DNA of 11,646 nucleotides from Candidatus Woesearchaeota archaeon (GTDB lineage: Archaea; Nanobdellota; Nanobdellia; Woesearchaeales; ARS49): contig JACQNB010000091.1 of the NCBI GenBank assembly GCA_016203265.1, forward strand, positions 1-11,646. The letters are read 5' to 3'. Shown piece after piece: positions 1-5,017 of this stretch. The notes under the pieces are model-generated. The model worked only from the letters and a program-made list of their open reading frames with translations, made no database searches and had not been told where the DNA came from. The position numbers and the translations under genes are program-made. Every line of letters begins with the position of its first letter. The stretch's first letter is position 1.

Positions 1-336
1 GTCCAGGACGTCTCCCTTGACGACGTTGATGAACAGTCCTGCTTCTTCCAAGACATCAAGCATGGTCTTGCCACTCGGGCTGGCGTCATGCGAGCCCGGA
101 ATGAGATAGACGGGGATGGTTGCGCGCTTGACCTCGTTCAGTTTTTGCACGGCGAGTTTCAACGCATCGATGGGCGGCACGCTCGTGTTGAACAGGTCGC
201 CCGCGATCAAAAGAAAGTCGACGCGTTCCTCGATGATCTTGTCGATGCATGCCGAGAAACTCTGCGCGTTCGCCTCTCGGAGCGCGGGCTCGCGCCAGCC
301 GCCCAGATGCACGTCCGCGATGTGCGCGAACTTCAT
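1..336 (-). CDS. mre11: Mre11-like DNA double-strand-break repair nuclease (N-terminal 112 residues; C-terminus beyond window)
   Basis: This is a calcineurin-like metallophosphoesterase, the nuclease subunit of the Mre11-Rad50 complex that processes DNA ends. The reading frame starts at the ATG at 334-336 with MKFAHIADVHLG, the family's usual opening, and runs open to base 1. Visible metal-binding motifs are D8-x-H10, GDLFN at 46-50 and GSHD at 81-84, followed by a stretch (SPSGKTMLDVLEEAGL) typical of archaeal Mre11. The remaining metallophosphatase motifs and the capping and Rad50-binding regions are off the window. It lies 43 nt downstream of herA on the same strand, the conserved archaeal herA-mre11-rad50-nurA arrangement, so rad50 and nurA are expected further left (inference). 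A GAGG about 10 nt before the ATG can serve as a ribosome binding site. It could instead be a generic phosphoesterase, but the context makes Mre11 much more likely. Confidence 0.9.
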   Translation of the reverse strand, partial: MKFAHIADVHLGGWREPALREANAQSFSACIDKIIEERVDFLLIAGDLFNTSVPPIDALKLAVQKLNEVKRATIPVYLIPGSHDASPSGKTMLDVLEEAGLFINVVKGDVLD

Positions 337-350
337 GAGGCATCAGCCTC
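337..350 (-). promoter_or_regulatory. Short hairpin and Shine-Dalgarno directly before mre11
   Basis: The last 14 nt before the mre11 ATG form a 5-bp stem (GAGGC / GCCTC) with a 4-nt loop in the minus-strand RNA. The GAGG of the 5' arm is the only Shine-Dalgarno-like sequence, so folding would hide it. The herA-mre11 gap shows no TATA element, so mre11 is probably translated from the herA transcript. Whether the hairpin matters is inference. Confidence 0.35.
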
Positions 351-379
351 GTGACTCCGAACATCGCAATGAGAGGTTG

Positions 380-1876
380 TCACGGTCTCACTCCGGTGAA
401 TGCTTGCGCCTGTTTCGGCTGTTCGTTGGTGTCGAACAACGGAATCGTGATGGGCGTGACGCACTTGACGAACGTGCTCGTGATGATGGCTTCGCCTTTG
501 TCGAGGCTCGCGATGGTTCTGTCGTGTTCTGAAAGGTCTTGCGCCGCGCTCTCAATCAAGGCTTGGCGTTCGGGTTTCATCTCAGTGCCGAGGATGATTT
601 TGGTGTTGATGTTCGCGAGAATATCTCGTGGAATCAAGGACGGCAGTTGCGTGATGGCAACGAGTCCCACCTTGAATTTCCTTCCTTCGCGCGCGATGGT
701 GCTGAAGATGTTGCCTCCTTTTTCGAGCGCGTCCTTGCCTAAGACGCGGGGTGCTTCTTCCAAGAAGATGCTGATGACGGGCTTGTCCTTGAGCGTGCCG
801 TCTTGTTTGCACTGCTTGTACTGGTGGAGTGTCTCGCTCGCGATGATGCTGCCGATGAGGATTTCGACCGCGCCCGAGAACGAGCTCGTGTCGATGATGA
901 CGAGCTTGCCTTGTTCCAAATCTCGGACGATGTCATGCACCGTGGTCACGCCGGCAGTGGTGTCGAAGATGCCGTCGCACGTGAGCGTGTCATCGATTTG
1001 CAAGTCAAGAAGTTGTTGCAGTCGTCGTCTCACAACTGCAAGCGTGCCTTCCATGAAGTTGCCGATGGCCTCGCCCGTGAGCACCTCCTCAATCCAGTGT
1101 TCGCCGTGGCGCTTCCAATACGCCATGATGCATTCCTTTTGTGCGTCGCTCCACGGCATGACGCCGTCGAAGTGCTGCGGATGGAGGAGTGAGAGATTGA
1201 TTTTCAAGGTTCTTGCGCCGGGCATCGGATCAGGAGAATAGGAGATGACACGTTCGTGATTGGGATGGTCTTTGAGCCCGCGTTTCGTGCGTCCGTAGTA
1301 TTCGTCGTGCGGATCGAGCACGAGTACGCCCGCGTAATCGTGGTTGCACACGTCCCAGAGCATGGTGTAAGCGAGGTTGCTCTTGCCTTTGCCGGTCGTG
1401 GCAGAAATGAGCACGTGATGGCTCAAGACATCAACACCTGGCAATGCGATAGGAACGTTGAGCGTGGTGCTGCCGGAACGCAGTTTGCCGAGCAGCAACG
1501 GATGTTGCGGCGTGAAGAAGGGAACATCAGTTGCCATGATTTCTCTGACTGAAGAAAAGAGTCCGGGCAGTTCTTTGCACAAACTTGCGTTGGTGCCGTT
1601 AATCGTCAGGAGTCCTTGCGCTTTCGCCAAAACGTAGGTTCGCAAGTGCGGGTCCATGATGTTGAGCGTGCTGTCCTCCTCGAGTTTGAGCCCGGAAACG
1701 AGTTCGAGATGCTGTTGGCTCAACTGCGAGCCGTAGTCAAGGTCGAAAATCTGCAGCAGCACGTTGCCGTTGGGCGTTTCCGCGATGAGCAGTTCGCCGA
1801 GTTCCAGACGGACGCCTTGCTTTGCGCGGATGACAAGATTGCCGTAGCCGCCCGCCACCACCATCCCCTTGATCAT
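380..1876 (-). CDS. herA: HerA-family bidirectional DNA helicase/translocase ATPase
   Basis: HerA is a hexameric FtsK/VirB4-type ATPase that moves along DNA and, with the NurA nuclease and Mre11-Rad50, resects DNA ends for recombination in archaea. The 498-residue protein has the usual family length. An N-terminal beta-rich HAS-barrel-like part (about 1-115) precedes the RecA-like core. Walker A is SATTGKGKS at 158-166 and a hydrophobic strand [11 protein letters not shown] follows at 186-195. A hydrophobic strand ending in acidic FLEE (371-374) is the Walker B with its catalytic glutamate. AITQLPS at 408-414, with Q410, fits the sensor position. The start is the ATG at 1874-1876, placed about 26 nt downstream of a TATA-like element, which implies a leaderless mRNA. 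A second in-frame Met is residue 5. It is the first gene of the unit that continues into mre11. Confidence 0.94.
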   Translation of the reverse strand: MIKGMVVAGGYGNLVIRAKQGVRLELGELLIAETPNGNVLLQIFDLDYGSQLSQQHLELVSGLKLEEDSTLNIMDPHLRTYVLAKAQGLLTINGTNASLCKELPGLFSSVREIMATDVPFFTPQHPLLLGKLRSGSTTLNVPIALPGVDVLSHHVLISATTGKGKSNLAYTMLWDVCNHDYAGVLVLDPHDEYYGRTKRGLKDHPNHERVISYSPDPMPGARTLKINLSLLHPQHFDGVMPWSDAQKECIMAYWKRHGEHWIEEVLTGEAIGNFMEGTLAVVRRRLQQLLDLQIDDTLTCDGIFDTTAGVTTVHDIVRDLEQGKLVIIDTSSFSGAVEILIGSIIASETLHQYKQCKQDGTLKDKPVISIFLEEAPRVLGKDALEKGGNIFSTIAREGRKFKVGLVAITQLPSLIPRDILANINTKIILGTEMKPERQALIESAAQDLSEHDRTIASLDKGEAIITSTFVKCVTPITIPLFDTNEQPKQAQAFTGVRP

Positions 1877-1897
1877 GGGCGTTTCTGTTCGTGGATG

Positions 1898-1905
1898 CTA
1901 TTTAA
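1898..1905 (-). promoter_or_regulatory. TATA element for herA
   Basis: On the minus strand the element reads ATTAAATA and is centred about 26 bp before the herA ATG. This is the standard archaeal TATA-to-start-site distance, so transcription should begin at or next to the start codon. Confidence 0.6.
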
Positions 1906-1932
1906 TGATTTGTTGCGTTGAAACCATAAGTT

Positions 1933-1940
1933 ACTTATAG
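1933..1940 (+). promoter_or_regulatory. TATA element for the 66-residue protein gene
   Basis: The sequence ACTTATAG is centred about 26 bp before the ATG at 1962, again predicting a leaderless transcript. Together with the herA element on the other strand it makes the 85-bp herA/small-gene gap a divergent promoter region. The spacing selects the ATG at 1962 over the in-frame GTG at 1947. Confidence 0.6.
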
Positions 1941-1961
1941 CATTGTGTGCACGGTCGCATT

Positions 1962-2162
1962 ATGGGAAAAGAGGATGCGAGCATCGAGCGTGCCATGGAG
2001 GCAGCTGAACGCCTTTCCCGGCAGAAGATTCCGACCGAGAAGGAGATTGCCGCGCAGTTCGAGGCTGACATGGCGCGCGCGGCGAAGGCGAGAAAGCTGC
2101 TGAAACGCGTTCGTGAACCGGTTTCTCGACGGAAAACGGCTTCGAAAGGCCGCAAGAAGTGA
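1962..2162 (+). CDS. Small basic helical protein of unknown function (66 aa)
   Basis: I do not recognise this protein. It has 66 residues, starts MGKEDASIERAMEAAERLS, and is almost wholly charged and alanine-rich, so it should be mainly alpha-helical, possibly a coiled coil around residues 6-48. The last 20 residues are strongly basic (RRKTASKGRKK at the end), a pattern common in nucleic-acid-binding tails. It has no cysteines, membrane segment or signal peptide. The ATG at 1962 is preferred over a GTG 15 nt upstream because the TATA element lies 26 bp before the ATG and no Shine-Dalgarno is present. It ends 126 bp before another small basic protein gene that has its own promoter. A DNA- or RNA-binding role is only a guess from charge. 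Confidence 0.65.
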   Translation: MGKEDASIERAMEAAERLSRQKIPTEKEIAAQFEADMARAAKARKLLKRVREPVSRRKTASKGRKK

Positions 2163-2201
2163 CTTTTTCCGTCGGAAATTGACTTTTTCAGGTTCGAAAG
2201 T

Positions 2202-2210
2202 TTTATAAAT
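2202..2210 (+). promoter_or_regulatory. Strong TATA/BRE promoter of the repeat-protein gene
   Basis: TTTATAAAT is an excellent archaeal TATA box, preceded by the purine-rich CGAAAG at 2195-2200 that fits a BRE. The expected start site is an A near 2231, giving a leader of about 58 nt. That differs from the leaderless genes around it. Confidence 0.7.
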
Positions 2211-2236
2211 AACCTCAGACTCTCGACGGTACAAGG

Positions 2237-2257
2237 GGGAAGATTACGGTTTTTCCC
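2237..2257 (+). promoter_or_regulatory. 5' leader hairpin upstream of the repeat-protein gene
   Basis: In the predicted leader, GGGAAGA at 2237-2243 can pair with TTTTCCC at 2251-2257 (7 bp including one G-U) around a 7-nt loop. It sits 16 nt before the Shine-Dalgarno sequence. It could stabilise the mRNA or control ribosome access. No known riboswitch class is recognisable. Confidence 0.4.
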
Positions 2258-2273
2258 GTCATAAAAAAAGAAA

Positions 2274-2280
2274 AAGGAGG
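2274..2280 (+). promoter_or_regulatory. Shine-Dalgarno site of the repeat-protein gene
   Basis: AAGGAGG followed by an 8-nt spacer and the ATG at 2289 is a near-perfect match to the archaeal 16S rRNA 3' end. It is the strongest ribosome binding site in the window and fixes the start codon. Confidence 0.8.
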
Positions 2281-2288
2281 AATCTCCA

Positions 2289-2516
2289 ATGGCAGAAAAG
2301 GTTGCAAAAGTTGGTGTGAAGAAGCAGGGTGGATATCTCTACTTCGTTGACAAGTCAGGTCACGTCTCGCGCGCAAAGATGGCCCGCGGCCGCAAGAAGG
2401 GCGCGAAGAGCAAGCCCGAAGTCGTCGCAAAGGTCGGCGTGAAGAAGCAAGTGGGTTACTTGTACTTCATCGACAAGTCCGGCGACATTTCTCGCGCAAA
2501 GATGGCGAGAGCGTAA
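2289..2516 (+). CDS. Small basic protein made of two tandem 29-residue repeats (75 aa)
   Basis: The protein consists of two near-identical 29-residue units, residues 5-33 and 46-74, joined by a basic linker (GRKKGAKSKPE). The units agree at 25 of 29 positions; the four changes are G14/V55, V20/I61, H25/D66 and V26/I67. Each unit contains VAKVGVKKQ, then GYLYF, DKSG and SRAKMAR, suggesting a small beta-strand/turn fold with a conserved aromatic strand and a basic end. I cannot assign a known domain. Small proteins with YLYF-DKSG-type motifs are, I believe, seen in DPANN archaea, which is recollection rather than something tested here. The strong TATA box, consensus Shine-Dalgarno and downstream T-run suggest high expression. 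The basic charge fits a nucleic-acid or ribosome-associated role, but that is inference. Confidence 0.85.
   Translation: MAEKVAKVGVKKQGGYLYFVDKSGHVSRAKMARGRKKGAKSKPEVVAKVGVKKQVGYLYFIDKSGDISRAKMARA
2301..2510 (+). repeat. Tandem coding duplication (two 87-nt units)
   Basis: The units at 2301-2387 and 2424-2510 encode the two 29-residue repeats. At DNA level they differ at many third codon positions (for example GTT/GTC, GGT/GGC, TAT/TAC), while 25 of 29 residues are identical. The duplication is therefore not recent, and the protein sequence has been held by selection. Confidence 0.85.
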
Positions 2517-2526
2517 GCAGAAATTC

Positions 2527-2543
2527 TTATTTTTTTTATTTTT
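2527..2543 (+). terminator. T-run terminator after the repeat-protein gene
   Basis: A plus-strand run of 15 T and 2 A lies 10-27 nt after the stop codon, the usual form of an intrinsic archaeal terminator. It overlaps the final codons and stop of the convergent DHH gene, whose C-terminal lysine and TAA come from the same A/T tract. Confidence 0.65.
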
Positions 2544-3654
2544 CTATCCCCGTAAACCCTTCTCTCAGTAATCGCATCACGTTGTCTTTGAACGTCGGAT
2601 AGTCTTTCACGTTGCAGCGTCCGCCGGCTGCGGGGATATGCCCGCCACCAGATGCGTCGGGCAAATCCTTCAACGCTTCCACGATTAATTTGTTGACGGC
2701 GACGTGCTGGTCGTTGCACCGCATGGAGATCGTCATTTTGCCGTGTTCGGGCGCGCACACCGCGAGAATCCATTGCTTGTATTTCAGTCCGAGGATCGTC
2801 GTGATGGCGCTCTTGACTGAGTATTTCGGCGTGACTTTGTAAAACACGAGTTTGAGTTCAGGATGCCATTCGCCTTTGGTCTTGATGTGTTTGGTCCACT
2901 TGATGATGTCCTCTTCAATGATGGTGTGGTAGCGCTTGATGGGCGAATCGAGCAGTTCCTTGTAGGTTTTCGCCTCGACCGCGACGTTGAATGCCTTGTG
3001 GATTTCTTTGGCATCATATGAGGCAGTGTCGTTGATGTAGATGCCGACTTTGCCGATGGCCGTCTTGAACAGGTCTTTCTGCATCGGCACCTTGTACTTT
3101 TTGAACACACCCTTGATCCAGGATTCCCACGGTTCCGTGGCGATGTCGGAAATGCATCCTGCTGCGGCCAGCCAGTCCTTGTCTTCGAGATTGACGTGCC
3201 GTGAGAACAGGTCATACGCCAGTTTGCTGGTGCAATACCGGCTCGGCTGGCTCAAGTCAGTGAACAGTTGCGGTTTGATGAGGAGGATGTTCTTGGCTTT
3301 GAACGGGTGGTAAAGCGCGTGATGGTCGATGATGAGGATTTCGGCAAAGGACGCGATGCGTTCCGTAATCTCGGGCATGTTGTCCAAGGCAACATCGCAC
3401 GCAATAAGTTTGGTCACGCCGGCTTTCTTCATCAGGGCGACATCTTCTTCGCGAATCGTGTGGGACGCGCCGGCAGGGTAGATGCGGACGTCAGGAATGC
3501 GTCCTCGTAAACGCTTGATGGCCGTCGCGACAATCGCGCCGGAAGAAATGCCGTCCGAATCGGCGTCGTGAAACAATCCTAATACGTCCGAAGAAGTGAT
3601 ATTCTTGACAAAGCTGTCGAACCGCGCGAGCAGTCCTTGGTTAGTGATGTGCAT
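2536..3654 (-). CDS. DHH/DHHA1-family phosphoesterase (RecJ-like)
   Basis: DHH proteins are Mn-dependent phosphodiesterases acting on single-stranded DNA, short RNAs or small nucleotides. This 372-residue protein shows the full catalytic set: HDADSDG at 29-35, D87 in the CDVALDN region, the signature DHH at 110-112 and D170 in GCISDIA. The C-terminal DHHA1 substrate-binding domain ends with the glycine-rich SGGGHIPAAGGR at 335-346. It has no membrane segment or extra nucleic-acid-binding domain, so it is a compact cytosolic enzyme. The start ATG at 3652-3654 lies about 6 nt after the start site predicted from a TATA element at 3682-3689. Archaeal relatives include RecJ-like exonucleases, GINS-associated nuclease and oligoribonuclease or pAp phosphatase types; the exact substrate cannot be read from sequence alone. 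Confidence 0.88.
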   Translation of the reverse strand: MHITNQGLLARFDSFVKNITSSDVLGLFHDADSDGISSGAIVATAIKRLRGRIPDVRIYPAGASHTIREEDVALMKKAGVTKLIACDVALDNMPEITERIASFAEILIIDHHALYHPFKAKNILLIKPQLFTDLSQPSRYCTSKLAYDLFSRHVNLEDKDWLAAAGCISDIATEPWESWIKGVFKKYKVPMQKDLFKTAIGKVGIYINDTASYDAKEIHKAFNVAVEAKTYKELLDSPIKRYHTIIEEDIIKWTKHIKTKGEWHPELKLVFYKVTPKYSVKSAITTILGLKYKQWILAVCAPEHGKMTISMRCNDQHVAVNKLIVEALKDLPDASGGGHIPAAGGRCNVKDYPTFKDNVMRLLREGFTGIEK

Positions 3655-3681
3655 CTCGGTGCACCAACTGATAGAGCGTGT

Positions 3682-3689
3682 CTATAAAG
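3682..3689 (-). promoter_or_regulatory. TATA element for the DHH phosphoesterase gene
   Basis: The minus strand reads CTTTATAG, centred about 32 bp before the ATG, so the mRNA should have a leader of only a few nucleotides. The element sits downstream of the T-run of the neighbouring structured region, suggesting separate transcription units. Read on the plus strand, CTATAAAG is also TATA-like and could drive rightward transcription through the structured region. Confidence 0.6.
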
Positions 3690-3730
3690 TTAACGCGGTC
3701 GAACAGGAGTGCGTAGCCGAGGAGAAGAAT

Positions 3731-3768
3731 AAAAAGAGGCGCGAATGAGAAGTTCGGTGTTCGCGCCT
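3731..3768 (-). terminator. Hairpin plus T-run terminator on the minus strand
   Basis: A perfect 9-bp GC-rich stem (AGGCGCGAA / TTCGCGCCT) with a 14-nt loop is followed on the minus strand by C and TTTTT. This is a hairpin/U-tract terminator layout. It would separate the putative RNA from the DHH gene, whose TATA element lies just downstream. Confidence 0.5.
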
Positions 3769-3971
3769 GAGGGGGGTTGGTGAGCATGAGTAGGAGGGCA
3801 GGAGTAGCCTGCCCGTGTGAACAACGGCAAATGTCTTGCCGTTGCAGTGCACCTTGTGGGTGCGCCAACGATTGCGAAAAATAAAAAGGGCGGACAACGC
3901 ATTTAGCAAACCCGCACTCAGCGTTGGCCTACAGCAAGGAAGCGTGTGTGCGCTGCGAGCTTCCTTCGCCG
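3731..3971 (-). ncRNA. Candidate structured non-coding RNA, family not recognised
   Basis: This part of the gap contains no convincing gene but has closely spaced perfect inverted repeats: AAGGAAGC / GCTTCCTT (3936-3943 with 3959-3966), GCCAACG / CGTTGGC (3864-3870 with 3922-3928), GCACC / GGTGC (3849-3853 with 3859-3863), CAACGGCAA / TTGCCGTTG (3822-3830 with 3836-3844), GGGCAGG / CCTGCCC (3796-3802 with 3808-3814) and AGGCGCGAA / TTCGCGCCT (3737-3745 with 3760-3768). The minus strand is favoured because the last hairpin is followed by CTTTTTATTCTT and a TATA-like GATATACG at 3993-4000 would start transcription near 3971. Against it, a T-rich tract at 3874-3888 lies inside and could stop minus-strand transcription early. 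I saw no SRP RNA, RNase P RNA or guide-RNA signature. Boundaries and strand are inferred. Confidence 0.5.
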
Positions 3972-3992
3972 CCTGTATTTCCTTATCTCTCG

Positions 3993-4000
3993 CGTATATC
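3993..4000 (-). promoter_or_regulatory. Possible TATA element for the structured RNA
   Basis: The minus strand reads GATATACG. A start about 26 nt downstream would fall near 3971, just before the first stem-loop. It is weaker than the other TATA elements in the window; alternatives for the same direction lie at 4041-4048 and 4057-4064. Confidence 0.3.
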
Positions 4001-4040
4001 CCATGCGTGTGCATGAGTACAAGTTCTAGTAAGGGCAACG

Positions 4041-4064
4041 TTAATATAGTTCTAACGTATATAC
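4041..4064 (+). promoter_or_regulatory. TATA elements upstream of the AbrB-PhoU gene
   Basis: Two AT-rich elements are present, TTAATATA at 4041-4048 and GTATATAC at 4057-4064. They predict start sites near 4071 and 4087 and so a leader of roughly 25-40 nt. The second is a perfect palindrome and could also work leftward. A GGTGA at 4105-4109, 3 nt before the ATG, is the Shine-Dalgarno site. Confidence 0.45.
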
Positions 4065-4072
4065 AAACCAAT

Positions 4073-4093
4073 GAATACGTTGCATACGTATTC
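4073..4093 (+). promoter_or_regulatory. Inverted repeat just upstream of the AbrB-PhoU start (possible operator or leader hairpin)
   Basis: Arms GAATACGT and ACGTATTC are perfect 8-bp complements around the 5-bp spacer TGCAT. The repeat lies at or just downstream of the predicted start site and ends 11 nt before the Shine-Dalgarno. A dimeric DNA-binding protein would suit such a site. The downstream gene encodes an AbrB-type domain, so autoregulation is possible but unproven. Confidence 0.45.
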
Positions 4094-4112
4094 TGATTCA
4101 AAAAGGTGACAC

Positions 4113-4976
4113 ATGCACGTTCGTAAACTCGTCAAAGCAGGGCCCAGTAGCCATACGGTTTCTTTGCCGAAAGAGTGGCTTCTGCAGCACAAATTGGGCA
4201 AGGGAAGCACGGTGTTCTTGCATGAGCGCGACAACGGTTTGGTGATCGTGGCTGATCCTTCATCAAAACCAGAACAGCGTGAAAAGACGATTGTGGTGGA
4301 CAAGAAGGAGGTGGCCACGCTCGGTCGAGAGTTGACCAGCGCGTATATCAACAATTACTCCACGATTCGTTTCACGGGCGACGTGCAGACGCACGCGAAG
4401 GACTTGCGCAAACTGTTGCGTGACTTTGCGGGCTTGGAAATCGTGGAACAGTCTCCCACGACGCTGGTTGCGCAGGACTTGCTGAACCTGAAGGAAGTTT
4501 CGATTGAGAAAACATTGCGACGCATGGACATGACCGTGCGTTCCATGTTTCAGGACTGCAAAAATCCTGCGCTTGCGGAGAGCGTTGCGTTGCGCGACTA
4601 TGACATGAACCGGATGTACTTTCTGTTGTATCGCTTGCTGAAGGGCAGTTTGCGCGACCCGATCGTTGCGCAGCACGTGCAGTTGTCGACAGACAAAGTG
4701 CTTGCTTCTTGGGTTTTGGCGAACACGTTTGAGAATCTGGGTGATAGCTTGAAGCAGTTTGCCGGCAAAAAGTCGCCGATGTTCGTTGAGCTCGAGAAAC
4801 TGTATCTTGACGCGGTCAAGGCGTCATTCACGAACGACAAAATACTCGCTGACGCCGTTGCCGGCCGTCGCGAAGAGCTCGTGTCCAACATGAAAGGGGA
4901 AAGCGGTGACATTCTGCGCACGATGGCGACGTACATCGTGGACATCGCGCGTGCGGTGATTGATGCTGACAATTGA
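4113..4976 (+). CDS. AbrB/SpoVT-domain PhoU-family regulator
   Basis: This 287-residue protein fuses an N-terminal swapped-hairpin AbrB-like DNA-binding domain to a PhoU-like helical domain, an arrangement typical of archaeal PhoU-family regulators of phosphate uptake. Residues 1-48 carry the AbrB signature: RKLVKAGPSSHTVSLPKEW, then a basic turn and a VFLHERDNGLVIV strand. Residues from about 75 to 285 are helical with PhoU-like features, including the RMDMTVRSMFQD segment near 145-157 and the TFENLGDSLKQFA stretch near 205-217. The usual family role is to sense phosphate status with the Pst transporter; no transporter genes are in the window, so its target here is unknown. A palindrome directly upstream may be its own operator. 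The ATG is chosen by the close GGTGA ribosome binding site. The cyclase gene follows 41 bp later with a separate TATA element. Confidence 0.88.
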   Translation: MHVRKLVKAGPSSHTVSLPKEWLLQHKLGKGSTVFLHERDNGLVIVADPSSKPEQREKTIVVDKKEVATLGRELTSAYINNYSTIRFTGDVQTHAKDLRKLLRDFAGLEIVEQSPTTLVAQDLLNLKEVSIEKTLRRMDMTVRSMFQDCKNPALAESVALRDYDMNRMYFLLYRLLKGSLRDPIVAQHVQLSTDKVLASWVLANTFENLGDSLKQFAGKKSPMFVELEKLYLDAVKASFTNDKILADAVAGRREELVSNMKGESGDILRTMATYIVDIARAVIDADN

Positions 4977-4987
4977 GTAGCTAAATT

Positions 4988-4997
4988 CTTTTAAAAG
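4988..4997 (+). promoter_or_regulatory. TATA element for the diguanylate cyclase gene
   Basis: The palindromic CTTTTAAAAG is centred 25-26 bp before the ATG at 5018 and no Shine-Dalgarno is present. The cyclase therefore probably has its own leaderless mRNA even though it lies only 41 bp after the PhoU-like gene. Confidence 0.6.
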
Positions 4998-5017
4998 CTC
5001 GTCCTCGTCGAGACTAC

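Noticed and set aside
351..1241. Long open frame (296 codons) on the plus strand opposite herA
   Set aside because: It is wholly antisense to a clear herA gene, its product is low-complexity Ser/Met/Leu-rich with no domain, and it has no promoter; it is a by-product of GC-rich codon use.
1947..1961. GTG start giving a 71-residue version of the small basic protein
   Set aside because: The TATA element is only about 10 bp upstream of this GTG, so the codon would not be transcribed; the ATG at 1962 fits the 26-bp spacing.
3731..3971. SRP RNA, RNase P RNA or H/ACA guide RNA
   Set aside because: The conserved SRP helix 8 loop sequence, the RNase P conserved regions and a convincing H/ACA kink-turn were looked for on both strands and not found; only a generic structured-RNA call is supported.
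3836..4096. Open frame of 86 codons on the plus strand in the same gap
   Set aside because: It starts inside a hairpin and runs through the stem-loops and the promoter region of the PhoU-like gene; the composition is not protein-like.
3682..4101. Open frame of 139 codons on the minus strand across the gap
   Set aside because: The product has no domain character (Ser/Thr/Leu/His-rich). The frame runs through multiple perfect stem-loops, including the apparent terminator, and there is no ribosome binding site; RNA structure explains the region better.
3661..4112. Replication origin in the long intergenic gap
   Set aside because: There is no Cdc6/Orc1 gene nearby, no recognisable ORB elements and no strongly AT-rich unwinding region; the hairpins are GC-rich and followed by a terminator-like T-run.
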